Assembly: GCA_002633005.1 (NCBI GenBank)
Contig: NMRA01000267.1
Span: 286,464-350,463, forward strand
DNA length: 64,000 bases
Direction: 5' to 3'
Origin: Phoronis australis
Lineage: Eukaryota; Phoronida; Phoronidae
A model generated the notes under the pieces. It was not told the origin of the DNA and searched no databases. It saw only the letters and a program-made list of their open reading frames with translations. Below, one piece after another: positions 1 to 10,959 of the stretch. The position numbers and the translations under genes are program-made. How positions within the stretch are numbered: the stretch's first letter is position 1; every line of letters starts with the position of its first letter.

Positions 1-173
1 ATGTTGTGATCAAATGATATTATAACGATAATGTCAAAACTGAAAATAATTTAACGGTACCCTAATTCTGATTTTACTCTGGCTGGCACCGTATACCCCT
101 TAATTAGTGATATTGCCTCGATTCTGGTTTAACATTTAATGTTACCCACTTATCTTGGGGTCATCAATCAAGT
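1..173. repeat. Left edge of ancient repeat backbone (copy A)
   Basis: Non-coding. This stretch is recognisably the same as 30437-30567, for example the shared words ATAATTTAACGGTACCC and TTAGTGATAT. In that other copy the sequence runs on without the Kolobok-like element that follows here at 178. No gene seen. Confidence 0.7.
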
Positions 174-177
174 TTAA

Positions 178-2243
178 AGGAGAATGCCACCCGATTTAGT
201 CTTTTTTACCGTATTAATCTGTCTATATCGACATCACCTCCTATACGGTCGATCTTACCTCGCCGAGAGGTGTAAGGACGATAAGAATCGACGTAGCGAC
301 GTCAGTGGTTCTCCCGAAGAGTGAGTACCGCTATGGTGTGTTGTATCGTTCCCGCTTGTGCAAACCGTATGAGGCTTCGAGGAAAGCGGGTATATCGTTT
401 TTTAGATTTCCTCGAGAGCCCGTAATGCTTCGGAAGTGGCTCGCAGTAGTAAAGAATGGCATGTACCGACACCGTTAACGCCAAATATGAGGCCTTGAAA
501 CATCTCCGTGTCTGTCGAAAGGGATGGTTTCACTGACGAAGGCCGGCTTACCAAACAGCTCATGCCAGGGCAGAAAAAGAGACCGAGGCTGTGCCTAGTG
601 TCTTTGCGTTCGACAGGCACGAGATAAAGAAACCCGGATCAGTTGTTGATCAGGTTTTGATTATGGAGAATTGTAGTTGGCCCCAATTAATTCAAGTTAT
701 GCAAACATAACGTTTTATATAAGCTGTTTGTTGACTTACTCGTTCGTCAGGCTTCTGTTTGGCCGTCTGGGTGTAGGACGTTTTCGCCAGACCTTTTTCC
801 CAGCTCTAAAAAACGTCGCAAACACACCTCTGCAGTTAAGATGCTGCGTAAAATCAGGATGGTCGATCCGTGAGGCACATCTGTGCATCTCCAAGAAGGC
901 ATTTTACTCGCGGAATTTTGTGCCAACAAACGCAAGCATCAGTTGTTTCCATTATTATGCAGTTTTCGCACTAACACCAAGACAAGTCATTCAAGCGGTT
1001 TTCGGAATTATCCGTATGTCCCGTTGTCTGTGCACGTTCGCGGCGCCTCTAGCATTTCTTGATCAGTGTATTCCGGTTCGAAATGATAACCTGTGAAACC
1101 AAATGATGGACCTGTGAAGTCTTCGTCGGATGAGCACTCGTCTTGGGTCAGGATTACGAGTTGCCATGTTGACGCTTATTACCGTGCGTTCTGTTTCAAA
1201 AGGAATTATTCTCACCCTAACCAATGCTTATATAAAACTGAAACAAAGTCTGTCTCATTAGATACAATTTATAATGCCTTTACAGTGTTCGTGAATGTAA
1301 GTGTTTTGAGAAGCCAGCAATAAATAAATCACTGCGTTACCGGCTTTAGATGAAATAAAGCTAATTGACCGGGCACCGAGGCCGTGTGAGCGCATGATGA
1401 TTCAGTGTTTGCTGACAGAAAGCTGTTGTGAAACAGTAACACGATTTTATATCCTATGGTCAGATGTTAGGGGAATCTTTTTTTTAGATATACATCTACA
1501 TTATTCGAATCATTGTTACTGTACGACTTTTGCCTGACCGTTCTTTGGAAGGGGAACCTGACTTCACGGCCCCCGACAAGTAAGTAGATTTGCAGTTTCG
1601 CGGCTAATTCACCAAAATAATGTGTAGATTATTTTTTGACTCACTAGTATAGTCTTTTCGTGACTGGAAATTTAGTTTCCAACTTTGGCTGATTTATGTT
1701 CGTGATGTTTTCAATCCGGCCGCGACGGGCCTGATCGGTCTCCGTGCCACTGTCGGGGATAACAAGCGTTCTGTGTGTTTAAAACTGAAAAGAAATCGCA
1801 AGTCTAAAGTTACAACACACAGCTATACTCCCCTGTCTGTATTTCACTGAAAAATAATTCGACTTTGTCACCGAATAGACCACAAACACCCACGATGGAC
1901 CTTGGTAAATTGGCCTACCGAACTTTGTAGGCTACGGTACGTTCACATACCTATAAATCCGTAGCAGCGGAATAAAACAACACGTTTGTTCAAGAACTCG
2001 ATGTATTTGTTGGGGTTTTACATCGAATTTTGATGATGTATTGGTGTAAAACGATGAATTCACCAGTAAGCGTGCTATGAACTGCTGAACAGACTGCGTT
2101 CGAACCTGTGACATCATTGGTTAATTTCAACACCTCTGTCCACCGTCTGGTGCCAGGTAAAAGAACTGTACTTGCTGTTATCGAGTGGAACTACTCGATA
2201 TAAATTGATACAAAATAGGTTGTTTTTTGGGTGGCATTTTCCT
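178..2243 (+). mobile_element. Kolobok-like DNA transposon, copy A (2.07 kb, non-autonomous)
   Basis: The element starts AGGAGAATGCCACCC and ends GGGTGGCATTTTCCT, imperfect TIRs of about 15 bp. Both ends are flanked by TTAA (174-177 and 2244-2247), read as the target-site duplication. TTAA duplications combined with a THAP DNA-binding domain are known for the Kolobok superfamily; piggyBac also uses TTAA but carries no THAP. Related copies lie at 46108-48127 (left end missing) and 15607-17325 (minus strand). The paralogous backbone at 30437-30600 lacks the element, which supports it being an insertion. No intact transposase is visible; the rest of the element is broken in all frames. Confidence 0.7.
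333..620 (+). pseudogene. THAP-domain relic of the Kolobok-like element, copy A
   Basis: From the ATG the frame reads MVCCIVPACANR, a typical THAP start with the first zinc-binding cysteines. After a shift of frame the bases read GISFF, FRFPREP and a tryptophan in RKW, the conserved core of THAP zinc fingers, which bind transposon ends. Further on, HLRVC is followed by a break where the family has Cys-x2-His-Phe; reading resumes with SDEGRLTKQL-like sequence. At least two frameshifts and a stop make it non-functional. Copies B (46242) and the minus copy (16915-17150) carry different lesions, so the three together outline the ancestral domain. Domain call is by eye from spaced motifs. Confidence 0.65.
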
Positions 2244-2247
2244 TTAA

Positions 2248-2733
2248 ATATGTCTTTCAAGGAATCATGTAGTACACTTGCCAGTTTGTGTGGACATGTA
2301 AAGATGACTGATTTTTTTAGGCCAGGAACTCTTTGCAGGTACCTAAACGAAATGGACCTTACCTAAACATGTTGCGTGGAATAATTTAAGTTGAAAAAAT
2401 ATTACCCCCTCAATTTTCTGTGTCGAGGTAAAGTTGATTTACGGGTTGATACACCAAACAATCTCAATCAAAGTTTTCATTACCCATAAGATTATTGGTT
2501 AGTAGTGAAACATGCTCATACAAACTTTCATTTATTGAGAAGTTAGTAAATATTTTAGCACAATTTTATAACTGGATAAAATATGAGCCGAAAACCTAGC
2601 ATAAATGGAGTCACAACTGGAAGTCGTAATCATTTTTGTAAAAAGTCAAAGCAAAATCGCTTTCAATGAGTCTTGAACACAAAAACAGATGTTCCTTGAC
2701 TTGATGAACTGTGAGAACCCAAAAGCTAGCATG
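2248..2733. repeat. Backbone with about 170-bp tandem-type units (copy A)
   Basis: Non-coding sequence shared with B (48132-48617) and the older copy (30866-31500). It contains units with the words CTAGCATAAATGGAGTCACAAC and CAAAATCGCTTTCAATGAG that recur in the array at 31100-31800. The LINE below inserted inside one such unit. Confidence 0.65.
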
Positions 2734-2754
2734 ACGTTTCATAAAAGGCAGATA

Positions 2755-3122
2755 TATTGTGGAAAACATAAGAATTGTATATGATGTAATTCAATTTTTA
2801 GACTGTAAACCCTTTCCCGGACTCCTCTTCATGATCGATTTTGAAAAAGCTTTCAACTCAGTTTCCTGGTACTTCATGCTCAAGGATTGGTCATACTTTA
2901 CATTTGGCCCAAGGTTCATTGACGCGGTCAAGACTCTCTACAACAAATCTCGTCCTTGTGTTCTCCAACATAGATTTTTCTCCTTACCTTTTTGTATTAT
3001 ATGTAGAAATATTAATTCGACGAGATGGTAGCATCTCTGGGGTAAGGATAGGTGTTCCTGAGTTCAAACTGATCCAGTACGCTAACGACACTTGTTTAAT
3101 TTTGGACGGCTCTGAATTATCT
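2755..3122 (+). pseudogene. Reverse transcriptase core, first part, of the L1-like LINE
   Basis: The translation contains MIDFEKAFNSVSW, the motif-A region of L1/Tx1-type reverse transcriptases with its catalytic aspartate, followed by KTLYNKSRPCV. A frame change then leads to VPEFKLIQYANDTCLIL, the position of the catalytic F/YADD motif; here it reads YAND, so one catalytic aspartate is replaced by asparagine. The frame ends at 3122, where the nested minus-strand LINE enters; the continuation is at 6592. The same YAND is present in block B. Non-functional; assignment is by motif recognition. Confidence 0.8.
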
Positions 3123-3383
3123 TTTTTATTAATGTTTATTATGAAATCTTCAGACTACAATGAATATACATAACCTAGAAAGCGCCAAGAGGCATTATAT
3201 CTGGGATAAAAAATACAAAGAAGTCTATATACAATTATTATACACAAATACATAAATTAAAAAAACTGATGTTAAGAATACAATGATATATGATTACGAA
3301 TGTAAATAAATCATTTTCATACCCATGTATGCAATTCTATCCTCTCATACAAAGAGATTTAATATTGTAAAGAAATTTTGATA

Positions 3384-3605
3384 CTATTTCGAATAAAACC
3401 TTATTTTCATTAGGGTTGAGTTCTTGACATCCATATAGAAAAAAATTATTTTGTTGTGCAATTGCGGAATTTCAGAATATTTTATGTAAACATTGGGGTA
3501 TTGTTGGAGTGTCTGGAAAAGCTGTACCCTCTGCTCGTTGCATACCTCACAAGCAAAGAAGAGATGAGCATTTGTCTGGGTGTCTCCACAAGAACACAGA
3601 GGCAC
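3384..3605 (-). pseudogene. LINE C-terminal cysteine-rich segment
   Basis: The minus-strand frame begins MPLCSCGDTQTNAHLFFAC and continues as CNEQR, the C-terminal Cys/His segment found downstream of reverse transcriptase in jockey, CR1 and L2 clade proteins. It ends at a stop near 3384, followed by an AT-rich 3' UTR to 3123. Absent from block B because of the deletion. Confidence 0.75.
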
Positions 3606-4249
3606 AATATTATTAAAATTATGTCAAAATTTCTCTTTGTTTAGGAATAGACTGCATCTTGATCTGTATAGGGTTATTTCATGGTTGCGAGGAAGTTGAA
3701 ATGATCTAAATGGGACTGGCAAGTCTTGAGTAGTGGTATACACTTTAAAGTTATTTTTGAGAGTGACAATTCAAGTGCTTTCTTTTATTTTGGATGGTAA
3801 GGAATTCCAGTTGTCAATACAAGTTAATATAGTTGACCTCTTGAAAGCTTGGTTGAGGGAAGATGGAATAGTGTGCATATTACTTTGCCGCAGTCCTGGT
3901 CTCGTCCTGGTCTTTTGTAGGAATCAAAGAGGATTTTGTTTGAACAATTGTTTATTTTGGTATTTATGTATACATGGACAGACGGAGTTTACGACGGGTT
4001 GCTAGTTTGCTCCAGTTGAGACTATTTGGACCATTGATTGTGTTGGACCCTTTGTATGCCCCTGTTATGGCTAAAGCTGCTTGGTATTATAGTCTTTCAA
4101 ATTGAAGAAGTATGCCAGCGTTTGCCGATTGGTAGATTATGTCACAGTAATCTAGATGTCGAAGTACAAAAGGCTTGAACAGAGTTTCAAGATGCATGGA
4201 GTTGAGATGACGAGCGACAATTCTAACTGGATTAATTAATTTTTGTACT

Positions 4250-5139
4250 TTATGAACGAGTTCGTTACAATGAGGAGTAAATGCAAGCCAAGGTGTACTT
4301 ATTAGGAATAACTTCCCCCATTAAGTGATAATTCCAGCATTGGATTTGTTTGGAAATGAATATTAATAGACTTAGAAAATATAAGATCGTCACTTTTTCC
4401 GGTTTAAATGTCATCTTCCATTTGTAAGACCAGTCATAGAGTTTGTTTAGGTCAGTTTGCAATTGTAAGGAGTCATGGGGATGCTCTTTTAAGAATGGGC
4501 AGAAAATTGCAGGGTCATCAGCATATAAGAATGTTTTAGAATTTATTGTGTCTGGAAGATCATTGATGTACAGTAAAAAGAGTAAGGGACCTAGTACGCT
4601 ACCCTGTGGTACTCCAGCATTTACGAAACCTGGCGTTGATGAAGGTGATAAGACACTCTCAATACGGACTTTGTTAGTTCGATTTTCCAGATGTGATTTA
4701 AAAGTAAGAGCAGAGTGCCTTAGAAACCGTATGATTGCAATTTACGTAGAAGCAGGTCATGGGGAACGAGATCAAAAGCTGACGCAATGTCTAAAAATAC
4801 GGATCTCACGTTGTACCCTTGCTAAAACTGGAGGTAGATTTCCCGTACAATTTCTGTAAGTTGGGACACAGTGCTGTTACTAGGCACGAATCGAAATTGG
4901 CTACGATATATGAGGTTTTGTGAAGAGAGGTGGTGAAACATGTGTTGAGAAATGCTTTTTTTAAATTTTGGATAAGGTGTTATGGGCCGATAGTTGGCAA
5001 TGTCTGTGTTGGAGTCCCTTTTGTGTATTGGTATCATAACGCCAAGCTTCCAGTTCAAAGGAAGTTTTCCAGATTGTAATATTTTGTTATATAATGTTGT
5101 CAGAGTAACTGTGAGCTCTCTTGCTATTATCTTGATCAT
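4250..5139 (-). pseudogene. Reverse transcriptase domain of the CR1/L2-like LINE
   Basis: Minus-strand pieces in order. 5139-4822 gives ILQSGKLPLNWKLGVMIPIH and DIANYRPIT, the typical N-terminal RT region. About 4830-4740 gives FLDIASAFDLVPHDLLL (motif A, catalytic Asp). About 4615-4560 gives [13 protein letters not shown] and YINDL. About 4545-4510 gives [10 protein letters not shown] with the YADD catalytic pair kept. 4462-4265 gives [19 protein letters not shown]. Stops and frameshifts separate the pieces, so it is dead, but every core motif can be found. In B the part from motif A onward is deleted. Confidence 0.85.
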
Positions 5140-5622
5140 TATACTGGTTATGAGATTGGTGCCGTCGTTTTTGTTTTCGTCAATGTTCTCTGGTAGTTTT
5201 CTGACTTCAGTTGGTTGGGCTTGTATGTCAGAGAGGTGTTCTAATGTTCTGTTTGGGAATTCGGGAAAGTTTGTTGTTGGTGCAATGTGACTCTTTGCGG
5301 TGAAGTAGTCTAGAAATAACTTACTTTTATCAACTTTGGATGACGCCTGGGAGTTGGATTCCTTTGAGTGGATGGTGGAGTATGATGATTTCTTTACCTG
5401 TCCTCGAATTTTGTTTACTATATCCCAATATTCCTTAGATTTTTGGAGACATTTTTGATGTTGGAGATAATTTTCATCTTATAGTCTTCTTTTGTTTTTT
5501 TAATTAGTTCTTCCACACTCTTGCACTGTTCTTTGTAGCACTTAAACGTGCACGGGTTATTTGATTTTCTGAACGATCTGTACAGTTTATTTCTTTTATT
5601 TTTTTCAGACTTAATGTTATTG

Positions 5623-6460
5623 TTAAACCACGGTTTGTTCTTGTTTTTTTATTGTTTTCATGGTTGATGGGATGTTATAATTTAGTATGTTGTAGAGTGA
5701 CTGTGTGAATATTGAGACTGCGTCATCTATGTTACTTTTGTTAAGTATTTCAGTCCAGTTAAATGTGGTTATGTCAGTGCGCAGTTTGTCCATGTTAATG
5801 AGGTTGTAATTCCAGATCTTTTTCATAATGTTTGGTTCTTTAGATGCGCAGTTGAGTGGTCTGAGTTACCAATGGGAGGCCTTACAGAAGTGGATTTAAT
5901 GAATCCGAGATTGTTTGTAATACAGAAATCAAGGCAAGAATGTGAGTACTCAGTTAGACGTGTCGGCTCGTTTATTACTTGTACACAGTCATTTGAGAGG
6001 AGAATATCGAATAATTCGAGACCGGCTTGGATGTCATTGTCTTTTGAGTACCAAGTACTATTTCTTGAGTTGAAATCCTCGTTGATAACAATCGTTTTAT
6101 TACTTTGTGAGAGTTCTTGCAATTTTTCCGAAAAGGTCTTGAAATATGCTTTCCTTTCACGGGACGTCTGTGAGGGTGAGCGATAGAAAAAAACCATAAT
6201 ATACCTTCTTGTGGTTGACATAAAGTTCAATCCACCAGTTATTCATTGATTGTATGATTTTATTATCAATTGTTTTGTAATTTACGGAGTTGTGGACAAA
6301 CAAGATCAACCCCTCCCGGCGTTAGTGTGGTAGGCAATGATGTATTCTGGAATAATAAGTACACTGAGGTTGTCTTCGGACAGTGTTCCGAATTCACATA
6401 TGGCTATGACCATGTAATTGTTGTCTGTAATAAATTGCTTGAGAAGAGCAAATGTTGAAA
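5623..6460 (-). pseudogene. Endonuclease (EEP-type) domain of the CR1/L2-like LINE
   Basis: Minus-strand frames show IAICEFGTLSE (position of the catalytic Glu of the ICETWL motif), VFFYRSPSQTS (the YRPP-like strand), INEDFNSRNSTW (the GDFN region, with Gly-Asp replaced by Asn-Glu), and IGNSDHS (the SDH catalytic motif, kept). These are hallmarks of the apurinic-type endonuclease that nicks the target DNA in CR1, L2 and jockey elements. A stop and a frame change near 5823 split it. The better-kept copy is at 50120-50698 in block B. Confidence 0.85.
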
Positions 6461-6504
6461 GATTCTGAATAAGACCTTGAAGCTGGCTGAACCCTGATTG
6501 TCTG

Positions 6505-6560
6505 GTCCTAGATTGACATCTATGTCACCAGCAGTCAAAAGGCTTTGCTCAATGATAACT
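6505..6560 (-). other. 2A-like peptide coding segment at the LINE ORF start
   Basis: On the minus strand the frame reads LLTAGDIDVNLGP. The 2A translational-recoding consensus is D-x-E-x-N-P-G-P, and 2A-like peptides are known just upstream of the endonuclease in many CR1/L2-type elements. Here Asp replaces Glu and Leu replaces the first Pro. In B (about 50795-50810) the same place reads GDIEVNLGP, keeping Glu but also with Leu. A frameshift lies between this segment and the endonuclease. Confidence 0.6.
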
Positions 6561-6599
6561 CTGATATATCACAACATTAGTTCTTCCTAGTTCTGAATC

Positions 6600-8340
6600 T
6601 TTTAGATCATCTTTAAACTGAATTCACCAATTTGTTAATTTTTTTGGTTTGAAGCCAAATATTGAGAAAACAAGATGCGTTTGGATTGGTTCAAAAATAC
6701 TCTTATGAAAAACTTTGTGTCAATGAAAACTTGTTATGGACTAACAAACCTTTCATATTTTTGGGAATTAACTTCTCCACTGATTATAATACAATACCAG
6801 ATATTAACTATAGTGACAGGCTTTTGGAAAGTAAGAAAGTGGTGGGCTCTTGGTGAAGAAGAATTCTTACTGTTTTAGGTAAAATAATCGTGGTTAAGAC
6901 ACTTTTATTGACCAAGATTGTTCATTTACTTCAATCCCTCCCTAGCCCCTCCATGATTTAAGAATTAGAGCGAAGGTGGTTTAAAAATAGTTCATGTTTG
7001 TTTTTTATTTAGTCTTTGAAAATATCATGGCTTCGTAAACTATTCACCTCAAATACCATATGTGACCTTGCAGAGGCAGTTTTGGGTTGTAAAGTTGATA
7101 ACTTTTTTAAAATGGGGGACACTTTCCTTAAATTAATAACTGAAGGAACCGACAATCTGTACTGGAAGGAATTGCGCTCCTTTTGCAAATGTGTGACAAA
7201 AATGAAAATATCATTTAGTCTCCTCTGTGGTATAATTCAACGTTATAAGTCTGCAGAAAATCTATTTTCCACAAGAGCTGGTATGAAAGGGGAGTCTATC
7301 GTGTGTATGATTCGTTTAATGCTGAAGGAGGTTCTTTTATGTCATACGAAGAACTCTGCAACAGTTATAACTTTCAAGCTCCAATTCTAGAATTCTATGG
7401 ATTAAGAAATGCAACCTTTGCAGCGTACAGTGGTCTTAAAGCCTAACTTCAACGGAATTTTGTTAATTTAGATGTATCGGGCTAACCAGATAGTCCTACC
7501 AAAGCTTTAGTAAAATAAGAAAACGCGAGTTCAATCACGCAAATGTAATCCCGTCAAATAAGTGAGGCTGCCTTTTCGTGTCATGTTGTACCACCGCGAG
7601 ACCTTAGCACAAACAACAAAAGGTTGTATTTAATAGGGGTCTGACTAGAGCACCGTTGCGTGCAGGTGTTAATCGAAGCTGTTTGAATTAAAAGGTGAAT
7701 CTCACGGTGACGTAGACAAAAGCAAGCCAATACGCCCAACAGCTCGTTACATTTGGCAATATATGGCACTAGCGGGCTCAGAGAAATGCCCTTAACATAC
7801 TCGCGGAACCAAATTTACTGTGTTAAAGATAGGCTTTAAGAAGAGTCAAGACAATGTCTTGTTACCAAATATTCCAAGTTATACTAATAAAATTTTGCAT
7901 AATAAATCACAAGCGGTAAATAGTTATGACACCTCAGTACAGACATTTCAGAAAGCTTGTAAATATAGAAACAAGTGGTCATCTGAGATAGATATAAACA
8001 TTGGTATAAAGAATGTAAATTTTAGTGACCCTGATACATGGTGGAGAAAAGTAAACAAACTCCCCTTCAATTGTACAAAAGATACAAGATTGTGTTGGTT
8101 TCTATACCGCGTAAGTCTCAGAATATTGACAACCAATAATTAAAATAAAAACAAGTGATTTATACTCTTTCTGTGATGAACACAGTGAAACTTTTCTCCA
8201 TCTCTTTTGCGAATATCGTCTTGTCTCCCGTTTCTGGCTCCTGTTTGCTAAATGTTTAAAACAAACATATCATGTAAATTTCCATGTGGACAAAATAACA
8301 GTCTTTTTTGTTTTTTGGGAAACACTCAGTCGGAAAATTG
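6600..8340 (+). pseudogene. L1-like LINE, RT end and C-terminal region
   Basis: Continuation of the plus-strand LINE after the nested element. The frames give FFGLKPNIEKTRCVWIGSK and NKPFIFLGINFS, the RT palm-to-thumb region of L1/Tx1 proteins, then VLGKIIVVKTLLLTKIVHL and later KLPFNCTKDTRLCWF, near the C-terminal zinc knuckle. After 8140 another frame continues to FCDEHSETFLHLF, the Cys/His C-terminal motif. Several frameshifts and stops break it. Copy B at 50885-52500 is parallel. Confidence 0.8.
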
Positions 8341-8718
8341 TAACATTTTTTTTAGAATTTTATTGAATATAATAGGTGCAGTACAGATCACACAATTACA
8401 GATGCTTTTTGTTCTAGTCAAGGAACAGTTAAGGTGTTAACTTACAGTGCTAATATGTACAAAGGTAATTTGACAATAGAGGAAAGATAATTGTAACATT
8501 AATCTGTTGATCATAATACACATTTAGCAAAAAGTTTGTTTAAAAAATCTCCATTTTCAAATGTTCGTAAACTCTATTAAGTTACATCCTGAAGAAAATA
8601 CGGTACTTGTTGTCTAGTGATTTAATGTTATTCTTTGTAAATAATGAACACTGTATTGTCTCATGTGACATTTAATTACCGTGCTAGAGCAAAATAAAAA
8701 TATTAAAAAACTAGCATG

Positions 8719-9035
8719 GCTGAGGCCACTTATGAAATTCGAACAAATTTTACTTCATATTCAAATCAAATCGCTTTTAAAATCAACAGCTTTTGGAGCA
8801 CATCTATGAGACTGGGTACAGAACACATTCATAATGTCTAGTAAGTTTTAAGAGCAACTTGGCAGCCGGGCCAGTAAATTTTCAGACCAACTGGCGCGGC
8901 GGGCAAGCACACTTATTTGCTGAAGTTCGAACACTGCTACCAATTTATTATGACCGGATCGGAAATTATCACATGTGTTCTTTTAGTCTAATTTGTATCA
9001 TTAAACCATTTGACGTGCTCTGTTGGTTATGTATG
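8719..9035. repeat. Backbone, non-coding, with target-side 170-bp unit
   Basis: Continues the tandem-type unit interrupted by the LINE (GGCCACTTATGAAATTCG is also at about 31430). Shared with B at 52753-53092. No gene seen. Confidence 0.55.
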
Positions 9036-9779
9036 GAACGCCACTAGCGTCACCTTGTGACGGGTCATTTTTGAAACGTGACGAGTCATTTCTAACACGC
9101 TGACACGTCACTGATGCGTTTTACTTTTTAGTTCTTTAAAAGCAAACAACAACAGACCACCATTTTCTCACAAAAACAGCTTGTAGCATACCGTGTCTTC
9201 ACTGAGCATTTGAGAAAAAGCACTGCCTTGCATAAAACACAACCTACACAATAGCCTGTCTCCACTGAGCAAGACTATATTACCTACTGGTACATCTTCA
9301 CTGATCAAGCAAATAGAACCTACAAGGACTCAACAAGTGTAAGCACAGCATTGTGAAAATCACTCTAAGGTCACAGTGATCCAGTCCTTGTCACTATCAG
9401 CATTGACATCCTTTGTTTGGATAAACAGTCTTTCGTTTATAATACTTTTGACTGTGCATGTTATTCTAACGCAGGGGTGGATTATGATTCATTTAATCAA
9501 TGCAAGTGTGCATGCAAACTTTTCCCTTATTTTACAAATGCAAAGTGGGGTTCCTGATGACCTTTTAGGCTAGTCAGATGTCGGGTCAGTTGGGGCGTAA
9601 ACTGACTGACGTCGAAGAATACGTCATCGCTGACCAAACGACATTGGCCTATTGGTCGTACAGTAATGGGGCGGTAAATTGTCACACTTGGAAATTGCAT
9701 TTCGAGTCAACTCTGACGCTCTAGGATGACCCGTAACGTGTCAGAAAAGACTCGTCAGAAGGTGACGCTAGGGGCGTTC
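9036..9779. mobile_element. DNA element with about 50-bp TIRs rich in TGACG/CGTCA (copy A)
   Basis: The left end GAACGCCACTAGCGTCACC and the reverse complement of the right end GAACGCCCCTAGCGTCACC match, and similarity continues for about 50 bp through several CGTCA/TGACG words. About 744 bp long, no coding capacity recognised; copy B is 53093-53871. I could not settle a target-site duplication, so the superfamily is unknown. Confidence 0.6.
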
Positions 9780-10240
9780 TACAGTTGCGACCGCTGACGT
9801 GTCCAATAATGCATCTGTTCAATAATGCATTCAGGATTTGGTTTGCGCATGCGTTCGTCTTTCCGGTTCTACGGAATTCTGGATCCAAGCACTCAGTTTT
9901 TTATTTTTAAACTTTTTATAACAGCATCATTTGTGCCTCGTATCTTGTTTACCTTGGCAAAAAAGATAAAGGGCAATGTCGGTAATGAGGGTGAGAATCT
10001 TTCAAAGAGTACTGAATTGGATTATGTTTAAATGTGCAAACGTAGGAGATTTTGATGGCCTGCAGCGAAGCCTGTGTGAGCTTAGTTAGACAGTGACCTC
10101 AGTCTAGAGACGGTGTAGCTGCTATCGGAGCTTCATACGCCGGAAGCTTTTCGGTGAATTATGCCTCACACTGACTAAAACATCAAAGTCACGTTGTTAT
10201 AAATACCTTTTGCGCATAGAGGGACACCTTAGCCACATCT

Positions 10241-10468
10241 GGCTGTTTTATCAGACGGATGGATGCGATATTGTGTAATAAAAAACCTGTCCAAAAATGC
10301 ATCCACAGCCACTCCCGGCTGCTTTATCAGATGGATGGACGCAATATTGTGCAATAACACACCTATCCAATAATGCATCCACAGCCACTTGCGGTTGCTT
10401 TATCAGATGGATGGCTGGATGCAGTATTGTGCAGTAACACACCTGTCCAATAACACAACCAATAGCGT
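10241..10468. repeat. 76-bp minisatellite, three units (copy A)
   Basis: Units begin at 10241, 10317 and 10393 (GGCTGTTTTATCAG, GGCTGCTTTATCAG, GGTTGCTTTATCAG), exactly 76 bp apart. Each holds ATATTGTG-, TAACACACCT- and CCAATAATGCATCCACAG-type words. Block B has only two units (from about 54332). Confidence 0.85.
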
Positions 10469-10830
10469 AAAGTACACCCTACAACATTTTATACTGGATG
10501 ACTTATTGGACAAGTGTCTAATTGCGGAATAAGTCATCCATCCCAGAAATTAACTGAAGGGGTTTGCACACAACTGAGGATTGCTAGAACTGTCTCTTTT
10601 GTGAAATTTGACAACACAACAAATAGTGTCAAGTACACTCCACAAAATTTTTTAACATGTGGTGACCCCCTGTATGACTTATTGTACAACTATCTCATTA
10701 CGAAATAAATTGCCCATCCCAGAAACTAAATGAAGCGTTTTGCATATATGCGAGGATTGATAAAACTGTCACTTTTGTGGAATTTGGCAACCTAGCCAAT
10801 AGCGTCAAGTACGCACATGGTAGGAAACCT
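10460..10830. repeat. Diverged tandem units of about 165-180 bp
   Basis: The words AATAGYGTMAAGTACRC and CATCCCAGAAAYTAA recur at about 10465, 10625 and 10800 and at about 10545 and 10715. Non-coding, shared with B (54480-54860). Confidence 0.6.
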
Positions 10831-10959
10831 AGGAAAAAGTCGATTGACGCGTGCTACAATATTCCATAAATGTTTTAGCCTGGTCCAGTAAACGGGGGAA
10901 GAAAGTGTAAAAATTCAGCCTCTGATCAGCACGAGATAACGCACTAACGGCAAAAAAGA

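Larger units (their letters stand above)
3123..6591 (-). mobile_element. CR1/L2-like LINE nested on the minus strand (copy A)
   Basis: A nearly full non-LTR element in order on the minus strand: 2A-like peptide (about 6510-6545), endonuclease (about 5620-6460), reverse transcriptase (about 4250-5140) and a C-terminal CCHC-like segment (3384-3605). The plus-strand host LINE sequence TCTGAATTATCT at 3111-3122 recurs, slightly worn, at 6592-6600 and clearly in B at about 50874-50886; it is read as the target-site duplication. The 3' end carries AATAAAAAA. Copy B is internally deleted. Confidence 0.75.
2734..8710 (+). mobile_element. L1-like LINE, 5'-truncated, split by a nested LINE (copy A)
   Basis: Flanked by the 8-bp direct repeat CTAGCATG at 2726-2733 and 8711-8718, read as the target-site duplication. 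The right end is A-rich (AAAATAAAAATATTAAAAA), as expected for the 3' end of a plus-strand non-LTR element. The older backbone at 31410-31440 shows the uninterrupted target. The element is interrupted by another LINE at 3123-6591; the host-element pieces are 2734-3122 and 6592-8710. Copy B is at 48618-52744. Confidence 0.75.

Noticed and set aside
677-1096. 139-codon open frame on the plus strand
   Set aside because: Lies inside the Kolobok-like element, is not kept open in copy B or the minus copy, and shows no recognisable motif.
10251-10442. Minus-strand repeat protein frame
   Set aside because: Translation of the 76-bp minisatellite, which is not a multiple of three; open by chance.
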